Assembly (NCBI GenBank): GCA_037501455.1
Contig: CM074856.1
Location: 14,963,001 to 15,027,000 of the forward strand
Source of the DNA: Lantana camara
Lineage: Eukaryota; Streptophyta; Magnoliopsida; Lamiales; Verbenaceae
Length of the DNA stretch: 64,000 bases
Reading direction: 5' to 3'
The notes beneath the pieces are model-generated. The model did not search any database, was not told the origin of the DNA, and saw only the letters and a program-made list of their open reading frames with translations. The position numbers were made by a program, and so were the translations under genes. This document shows, piece by piece, positions 58,244 through 64,000 of the stretch (positions are counted from its first letter, which is position 1; the number at the start of each line of letters is the position of its first letter).

Positions 58244-59000
58244 ATGACCATCAATGCCCATCTGCGCTCAAGAGAAAATGAGGTGATAGGGTTCACTGAT
58301 AGGGATTTAGAGCATATTGTAACACCCCATGGGGTTAGTGAAACCTCTGACTGCCCTATGGTGGTTGGCTTAGATGTCCACAATCATGTTGTAAAGAGGG
58401 TGTTAGTGGATAGTGGAAACTCTGTTAACGTTTTGCCCTACACCACGTTCCAAAAGATGAATGTTACCAACATCCCGCTCGAACCCCTCAAAACAGCCCT
58501 CATTGGCTTTGGAGGTTCTGAGGTCGTCCCACGGGGGTAAATTCGCTTAGCCACTTCATTCGGCCAAGCCCCCCAGCGCAAAACACTCATGGTCAACTAC
58601 GCAATGGTGGAGATTGACATTCCCTATAACATCATAATCGGGCGTCCAGCCCTCGTTGATTTCAAAGCTATTATCTCCACTTACCACCAGAAAATCAAGT
58701 TCCCCACCCCCGAGGGCGTTGGGGAGGTTTTGTGCAACATACGAGAGGCCTGGGAATGCTACATGCTATCCCTCAAAAAGCCTAAGACAGAAAGAACATT
58801 CCAAATCGGGTCCACCAAGAAATCCGTTGACTTCCCTAATCTGGATGAGGATAGTCCCGTGCGCAAGCGGGCCAAGCTGAACAAGAAAAAGAACAAGAAG
58901 AAAGATCCCCACGCCAAAAGCCCTCTCGAAAATGCTCCGCCAGGAACAGTAGGAGAATCCTCCTCTGAAGGGGAAGAGTGTGAGGGTGACGAGCCCCTTA
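58244..59000 (+). pseudogene. Aspartic protease region of gypsy B pol (broken)
   Basis: VKRVLVDSGNSVNVLPYTTF contains the catalytic DSG, followed by PLEPLKTALIGFGGSE, then a TAA at 58538 where gypsy A has CAG. The frame continues with MVEIDIPYNIIIGRPALVDF and STYHQKIKFPTPEGVGEV, then a Lys-rich linker and an acidic stretch. Confidence 0.85.
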
Positions 59001-60110
59001 GTGATGGGCGGTTGACAAGAAAGAAGAGGGCGCTTGAACTCCCTCGCCCAGAAATGAGAATCGAGCCCTCAGAAAAATTCCTTACTATTGAGCTAGAGCC
59101 TGGGAACAAGGATAAAACTACTCAGATTGGGTTCAATCACTCTGGACCCTCGCAGATTATGATGATTGATTTCCTCAGAGAAAACATTGACGTTTTTGCA
59201 TGGAAAGCATTTGACCTTACAGGGATTGACCACAGCGTCATAGTCTACAGGCTCAATGTGGATCCCTCGTTTAAACCCATAAAGCAGAAGAAACGAGATG
59301 TGCACGGGTTTCGGAAGAAAGTCATTGAAGAAGAAGTTAACAAGCTTCTAGAGGCCCAGTACATCGAGCCCATCTTGTATCCAGAGTGGTTGTGTAACGT
59401 GGTTTTGGTGCCCAAGAGCGCAAATAAGTGCGCATGTGCAATGACTTTACTGATCTTAACAAGGTTTGCCCTAAGGATCCATACCCATTGCCTCGGATAG
59501 ATCAGTTGGTGGATTCGACAGCCGGATGTGAACTCATGAGGATGATGGACGCCTTTCAGGGGTATTATCAAATCTTTATGGCACCAGAGGATTGCCCCAA
59601 AACTTCATTTGTTGTTCACTTGGGGGTTTATTGTTTCTTAGTCATGCCTTTTGGGCTCAAGAACGCTGGAGCCACTTATCAGCGTATTGTCAACAAGATG
59701 TTTGAAAAAGAAATTGGAGGATCCATGGAGGTTTATGTCGATGATATGATTATCAAGAGCGAGTATCAGGGCTCGCATATGGAAGATCTCAAACGCACTT
59801 TTTCCATTTTATGTCAGTATGGGATGAAATTGAATCCTTCAAAGTGTACTTTTGGAGTACGAGGGGGAAAGTTCTTAGGATACATGGTCAGTCAGAGGGA
59901 AATTGAAGCCAACCCTGAGAAAATAAAGGCTATTTTGGAGATTCCCTCCCCTCGAAATCTCCGGGAAGTGCAAGTGCTGGTAGGAAAAATCATTTCCCTG
60001 AACAGAATCATTTCATCGGCAGACAGAAACCTTCCTTTCTTCAAGATTTTGCAGAACACACGAAATTTTGCTTGGACTGAGGAGTGTGAAAGAGCATTAC
60101 AAGACATGAA
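59001..60110 (+). pseudogene. Reverse transcriptase of gypsy B pol (one frameshift)
   Basis: The pre-RT and finger region (KRDVHGFRKKVIEEEVNKLL, CNVVLVPKSANK) is followed by a one-base loss near 59428 that shifts the frame. Then come MCNDFTDLNKVCPKDPYPLP, MMDAFQGYYQIFMAPEDCPK, MPFGLKNAGATYQRIV and catalytic YVDDM at 59734-59748, then FGVRGGKFLGYMVSQ. Apart from the shift the RT fold looks complete. It would copy element RNA within the particle. Confidence 0.9.
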
Positions 60111-60930
60111 GGCTTACGTCTCGAGTGCTCCATTCCTGACCAAACCCGTTGAAGGCGAAAGGCTATTTATGTACCTCTTCGTTTCAACTGAAGCAACGAG
60201 CGCGGTATTGATGGTTGTACGGGAACGTAAGCACTTGCCTGTTTATTATTTGAGCGAAACATTACGGGGGCAGAGAAGAAGTATTTGGAAATTGAGAAAT
60301 TTGTGTTTGCCCTCATCAATGCATCAAGGCGATTGAGGCCTTACTTCCAAGCACACTCAATAACGGTTCTCACTGATCAGCCTTTGAAGCAAATTTTATC
60401 CAAATCGAACGTGTCTGGAAGATTGATAAAATGGGTCATTGAGTTAAGTCAGTTTGACTTAAGTTTCGAGCCCAGAACCGCTATACAAGCGCAGGTAGTA
60501 GCGGATTTACTGGTTGAACGGTTCGGTTTAGAACCCGCTGCTCCAGAGAAAGAGGGATTATGGGTACTGCACACGGATGGTTCCTCAACCTCTCAAGGGA
60601 GAGGAGCAGGGGTAACCCTTAGAAACCCCAATGGGATTGAGTTAGACTTTGCAATCAGGTTGGATTTTCAAGTCACCAATAACGAGGCGGAATATGAAGC
60701 CCTTGTGCAAGGATTGAAAATCGTTTTTCAGAACGGAGCCTCCAGAATCACCGCTTATGTTGATTCACAGTTAATTGCGAGCCAGATTGAAGGAACTTAT
60801 GAGGCTCGAGAAACCACCATGATGCAGTACTTGAGTAAGGCCAGGGAAATCATTGGAAAATTCAAAGAATTCCATCTACTTCAGGTCCCACGGGCAGAAA
60901 ACTAGCGCGCTGACGCTCTATCTAAATTTG
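60111..60930 (+). pseudogene. RNase H plus second (archaeal-like) RNase H of gypsy B pol (broken)
   Basis: First RNase H: KPVEGERLFMYLFVSTEATS, ERKHLPVYYLSETLRG. A one-base loss in the G-run near 60270 shifts the frame, and it continues with HSITVLTDQPLKQILSKS. The second RNase H, from about 60560, has HTDGSSTSQGRGAG (Asp), NNEAEYEALVQGLK (Glu), AYVDSQLIASQIEG (Asp) and a final Asp in RADAL after the TAG at 60903, so all four catalytic acids are present. This double arrangement is the mark of the Tat lineage. Confidence 0.85.
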
Positions 60931-62278
60931 CTTCGGCATTGGAAGGCACTTCTGAGCGTTCTGTCACGTTCCTTAGAACGGAAGAGCCTTTGACCAAGGA
61001 GAGAATTGCCAAGGAGGTGGTCGCTCTGATTGATCTACACGAGCATTGTTAGCTTGACGATATTATCAGATTTTTTAAAGATGGCGTTTGTCCCACTGAC
61101 AAGGTAGAGGCCCGGAAAATCCGAAACAAGGCCCCTCGGTTTTCTTTAGACTCTGAGGGAAGATTATTCAAGAAATCATTTCAAGGGCCTCCGATGAGGT
61201 GTCTAAGGCCCTCGCAAGCAAAAGAAACACTCGAACTTGTTCACAATGGTAGTTGTGAAAACCATTCAGGGGGACGTATCCTTGCTAAGAAAATTCTAAG
61301 GAGTGGGTTTTATTGGCCCACAATTCTCCAAGATGCCGTTGAGTTTTCCAGAAAGTGTCCTAAGTGTCAATTCCATTCTAACCTCCCTCAACTGCCAGCC
61401 GCTCAAATGATCCCTATAGATGTCTCATGGCCCTTTGACCAGTGGGGAATCGACATCGTAGGCCCCTTGCCTATCGCGGTCGGGCAGAAGAAATTTGTCA
61501 TTTTAGCTGTTGATTATTTTACCAAATGGGCCGAGGCTGAAGCCGTAGCAAAAATTACCTTCAGGGTCGTGAGGGACTTCATTTGGAAGAACATTATCTG
61601 CAGGTATGGTATACCGAGGGTGCTCATCTCAGACAATGGATCCCAATTCATAGCAGCTGACACGCGAGAATGGTGTTCAGAGTTAGGGATTGAACAACGC
61701 TTCACCTCCGTGGGCCATCCCCAAGCCAATGGATAGGCGGAAGTCAACAACAGGGTCATCCTGCAACATCTGAAAACAATACTAGAGAGCAAAAAGAGTG
61801 AATGGGCAGAAGAATTGCAAGGGGCACTCTGGGCTTATCGCACTACTCCACGAGCGGCCACTGGCGAGACACCTTTCGCGCTCGTATATGGGCAGAACCA
61901 ATGATACCAGCAGAGATTGCAAATGAATCCGCTCGTGTAGCCTATTTCGAGCCTCAGCTTAACGAAGGTAATAGGAGCCTGGAGTTGGACCTACTGGAGG
62001 AAAGAAGAGATAAGGCATGGGCTAAAATACACAGATATAAAGCAGCCGTGGCACAACAGTACAACAAGCGTGTGAGAGAAAGAACTTTCCAGCTGGGAGA
62101 CTTGGTCTTGAAGAAAGTGGAAGTATCCAAACATGTGGGGAAATTAGATCCCAATTGGGAAGGTCCATTCAAAGTCATACAAATCAGAGCTAACAATACT
62201 TACACCCTGGATACACTTCAAGGTGAGCGCTTGCCTCGCCCTTGGAATGCATGTAACCTCTGGCGGTTTTATGTTTAA
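60931..62278 (+). pseudogene. Integrase of gypsy B pol (broken)
   Basis: TAG at 61050 replaces TGG of A. The zinc-binding HHCC domain (CENHSGGRILAKKILRSGFY, RKCPKCQFHS) is followed by the DDE core: Asp in QWGIDIVGPL, Asp in VLISDNGSQF, Glu just after a TAG at 61734 that replaces the Gln of NGQAEV. Then [20 protein letters not shown] and a frameshift near 61890. The last part is open from about 61880 to the TAA at 62276: QLGDLVLKKVEVSKHVG, NWEGPFKVIQIRANNTYTLD. No chromodomain is visible. Confidence 0.88.
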
Positions 62279-62687
62279 AAGCTCTCTAGAAATGATGATG
62301 TAACAATCCCACTAATGGGTTATATGTACTACTTCAAATCTCAAGTAAGTTATAATACCTTCTTTTGAATATTTCTATACTACTGCTTTTGAATTGCGCA
62401 AATGGATAAGACCCACGTCCCTCGTTTCCACGAGCATGGTCGGCACTCCATTTCTATGGGTTACGTTTGCCAGCGCTCTAATCCACATGGGGGGACGCCA
62501 TCATAAGGATAGCCTGGTAACGTCCACAACCAACCTGATGAATCGGAGGAAGATGCAAGGAAAATCCTAGTAGGCCTTGGTCGTTTGTCACAATGCCTTG
62601 CGCTTGAAAACAGGATCGCCTGCAAGTCCTAAAAACTAACGGGCACAAGCGCGCTCGTACAACGGTGGCGTCATTCAGGAGAACTTT
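62279..62687 (+). other. 3' untranslated spacer of gypsy B
   Basis: About 400 bp after integrase with no coding or repeat signal noticed. Confidence 0.5.
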
Positions 62688-63130
62688 CACAAGTCTTGAA
62701 CGAGGGCAGTCTCTCAGTAAGACCCTCGTAATTACTCAAGACTTAGCAAAATTTCCAAGATTAAGAAGAAATTTCACAAGTCTTGAACGAGGGCAGCCTC
62801 TCAGTAAGACCCTCGTAATTACTCAAGACTTAGCAAAATTTCCAAGATTAAGAAGAAATTTCACAAGTCTTGAACGAGGGCAGCCTCTCAGTAAGACCCT
62901 CGTAATTACTCGAGACTTTAGCAAAATTTCCAAAATTAAGAAGAAAATTTCACAAGTCTTGAACGAGGGCAGCCTCTCAGTAAGACCCTCGTAATTACTC
63001 AAGACTTAGCAAAATTTTCTAAGTGAAAAAGGAAAAATTTATACAAGTCTTGAATGAGGGCAGTCTCACAATAAGACCCCCATGATTACTCAAGACTCAG
63101 TAAAAATTTTCAAGTTTCAGAGACTTAACT
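62688..63130 (+). repeat. Five-copy tandem array, unit 87-91 bp, in gypsy B
   Basis: Units start CACAAGTCTTGAACGAGGGC at 62688, 62775, 62862 and 62951, with a more diverged start TACAAGTCTTGAATGAGGGC at 63042. The first three are spaced exactly 87 bp and are nearly identical; later units drift. The 109-codon frame through them is a by-product of the periodicity (87 is divisible by 3), not a gene. Confidence 0.9.
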
Positions 63131-63381
63131 AAGTAATGCAATTTTTACTAAGCATGTTACACACAATCTTATTGTTACGAGACTTGTTTACAGCAAGCGC
63201 GAAGTAAAACCTCACAATCAAGAAAAAGGAGAACATTATGAAGAAAATGAAGAATTTTATTAATAAAGGCTCTTCGCCAGAAGTTACATAATAAAGGCTC
63301 AAGGATTCCATAACATCTTTACAAAGAAAAGCACTAAGTCATGGGAAGGAGAATTGCAACATAAATGGAGGAGAAGAAACT

Positions 63382-64000
63382 TCAAGCGGCGGGAGCGACG
63401 TCTTCATCCAGAACCACCAAGATGTTTTGTGCCACAGGACCATGAACTGGGCCCTCGGGCTCTTGTGCTGGAGGGGCATTTTCCTCTTGGTGCTGGACAG
63501 CTGGGGGCTCAGGCTCATGGTTTCCAGGCGCTTGCAGAGCATTGGGCTCATTGGCATTATCGGCAGGAACGGGGATGTTTTTGGCATTAGGAGCTGAAGC
63601 GTTAACAGTAGGCTCCGGAGGCTCGTTTGCTTGAGGGTTCTCAGAAATAGTGCCGGCATTATTGTTCCCCTCATTCCGTACGGCTTGGGAGGCTTCTTCT
63701 GGAGGATGGGCAACCATGTACTCATCTTGAATGAGATTCACTAGGAAATTGTATTCCGGCTCAAAGATGCTGGCCTCAGGATCATCACGATCATCATCAT
63801 CCTCCTCGCAGCGCTCGTTAAACATGAGCCCCATGCCTTGCGCATTGCGGATGGCCGCATCCGTCAAGCCCTTAAAGATGCCCTGCTCGATCACCAAATT
63901 GAACACTTTCTGGGCTTCATCGAGGCAGTGGAGGGAAGCTGCAAAATTGAACGCCTTGGAGTGACAGAATTTGATGAGCGCTTCCTTGTTGGATTGCTCA
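63382..64000 (-). CDS. Antisense ORF of gypsy B, 5' part outside the window
   Basis: Minus strand, open from the window edge to the stop at 63382, at least 205 codons without interruption. From its visible start: NKEALIKFCHSKAFNFAASL and a Leu-rich helix-like part, then NAQGMGLMFNERC, an Asp-rich patch (EEDDDDRDDPE) and FEPEYNFLVNLIQDEYMVAH. A Glu/Pro/Ala/Asn-rich, probably disordered tail ends in LDEDVAPAA. Gypsy A carries the homologous ORF in the same place (14904-18540). It is intact while the pol of the same element is broken. Function unknown; antisense ORFs at this position are a known Tat-lineage trait. Confidence 0.72.
   Translation of the reverse strand, partial: EQSNKEALIKFCHSKAFNFAASLHCLDEAQKVFNLVIEQGIFKGLTDAAIRNAQGMGLMFNERCEEDDDDRDDPEASIFEPEYNFLVNLIQDEYMVAHPPEEASQAVRNEGNNNAGTISENPQANEPPEPTVNASAPNAKNIPVPADNANEPNALQAPGNHEPEPPAVQHQEENAPPAQEPEGPVHGPVAQNILVVLDEDVAPAA

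Larger units (their letters stand above)
55235..64000 (+). mobile_element. Gypsy element B: Tat-type LTR retrotransposon, cut by the window end
   Basis: The 5' LTR 55235-56053 is followed by gag, protease, RT, two RNase H domains, integrase, a tandem array and an antisense ORF, in the same order as gypsy A. The 3' LTR lies beyond 64000. The coding region is better preserved than in A and was used as reference for its breaks. It still has in-frame stops at 56970, 57072, 58538, 60903, 61050 and 61734 and frameshifts near 57740, 57985, 59428, 60270 and 61890. Confidence 0.92.

Noticed and set aside
9383..61736. In-frame TAG/TAA codons as programmed read-through sites in gypsy pol
   Set aside because: Positions differ between A and B and are mostly single changes from Gln/Trp/Arg codons; random decay is simpler.
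62665..62994. 109-codon plus-strand frame with internal repeats (TSLERGQ.LSKTLVI)
   Set aside because: Created by the 87-bp tandem array, whose period is a multiple of three. It sits in the 3' untranslated part of gypsy B.
62688..63130. Regular repeats that might suggest a CRISPR array
   Set aside because: Whole 87-bp units are nearly identical with no variable spacers, and the context is a plant retrotransposon.

Overview
This window reads as intergenic, repeat-packed nuclear DNA of a flowering plant, probably a eudicot. I cannot name the species. I found no convincing host gene, tRNA, rRNA or CRISPR array. Nearly everything recognisable is a transposable element or a decayed piece of one, and many are inserted inside each other. 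Plant origin is inferred from the element families: Ty3/gypsy elements of the Tat type (two RNase H domains, an antisense ORF downstream of pol), Ty1/copia elements primed at TGGTATCAGAGC, L1-type LINEs with a C-terminal RNase H, and hAT-like and Mutator-like small DNA elements.

Layout. 1-2277: right part of a hAT-like element, split by a solo LTR (379-1890). 2278-2856: Ty1/copia integrase fragment. 2857-7033: AT-rich repeat ends, a Mutator-like MITE (3246-3771) and antisense LINE fragments. 7034-32504: one Tat-type gypsy element (A) flanked by the 5-bp duplication ATATG. It contains a solo LTR (15254-17810, duplication CTCCT) that splits its antisense ORF. A second solo LTR of the same family (18867-32008, duplication GGTAT) splits its 3' LTR. 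That second LTR itself holds a 10.2-kb copia element (D, 19374-29527) and a 726-bp hAT-like element (30747-31472, 8-bp duplication). 32505-40947: AT-rich DNA, another copy of the AT-rich repeat, an antisense LINE with an internal tandem duplication, and a possible solo LTR. 40948-44088: a MITE split by a solo LTR (40975-43830, duplication GTTTG). 44093-54228: a probable DNA element containing a LINE RNase H fragment and a gag/pol-less LTR element (E, 45950-53964, duplication GCGGT). 54404-55198: a long-TIR MITE. 55235 to the window end: a second, 3'-truncated Tat-type gypsy element (B).

The two gypsy elements share one plan: LTR, gag, protease, reverse transcriptase, RNase H, a second RNase H, integrase, tandem repeats, then an ORF on the opposite strand before the 3' LTR. 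Both pol regions carry stops and frameshifts, so neither copy can move by its own proteins. LTR divergence by eye fits the nesting order: A is old (roughly 92-93% identical LTRs) and D is young (about 99.5%). The most interesting items are the conserved antisense ORF in A and B, the young D element whose pol is already ruined (so probably moved in trans), hairpin and short-motif clusters inside D, dense CACGTG/ACGT promoter motifs in two LTR families, and clusters of CGGCCG-centred palindromes in three LTR families.
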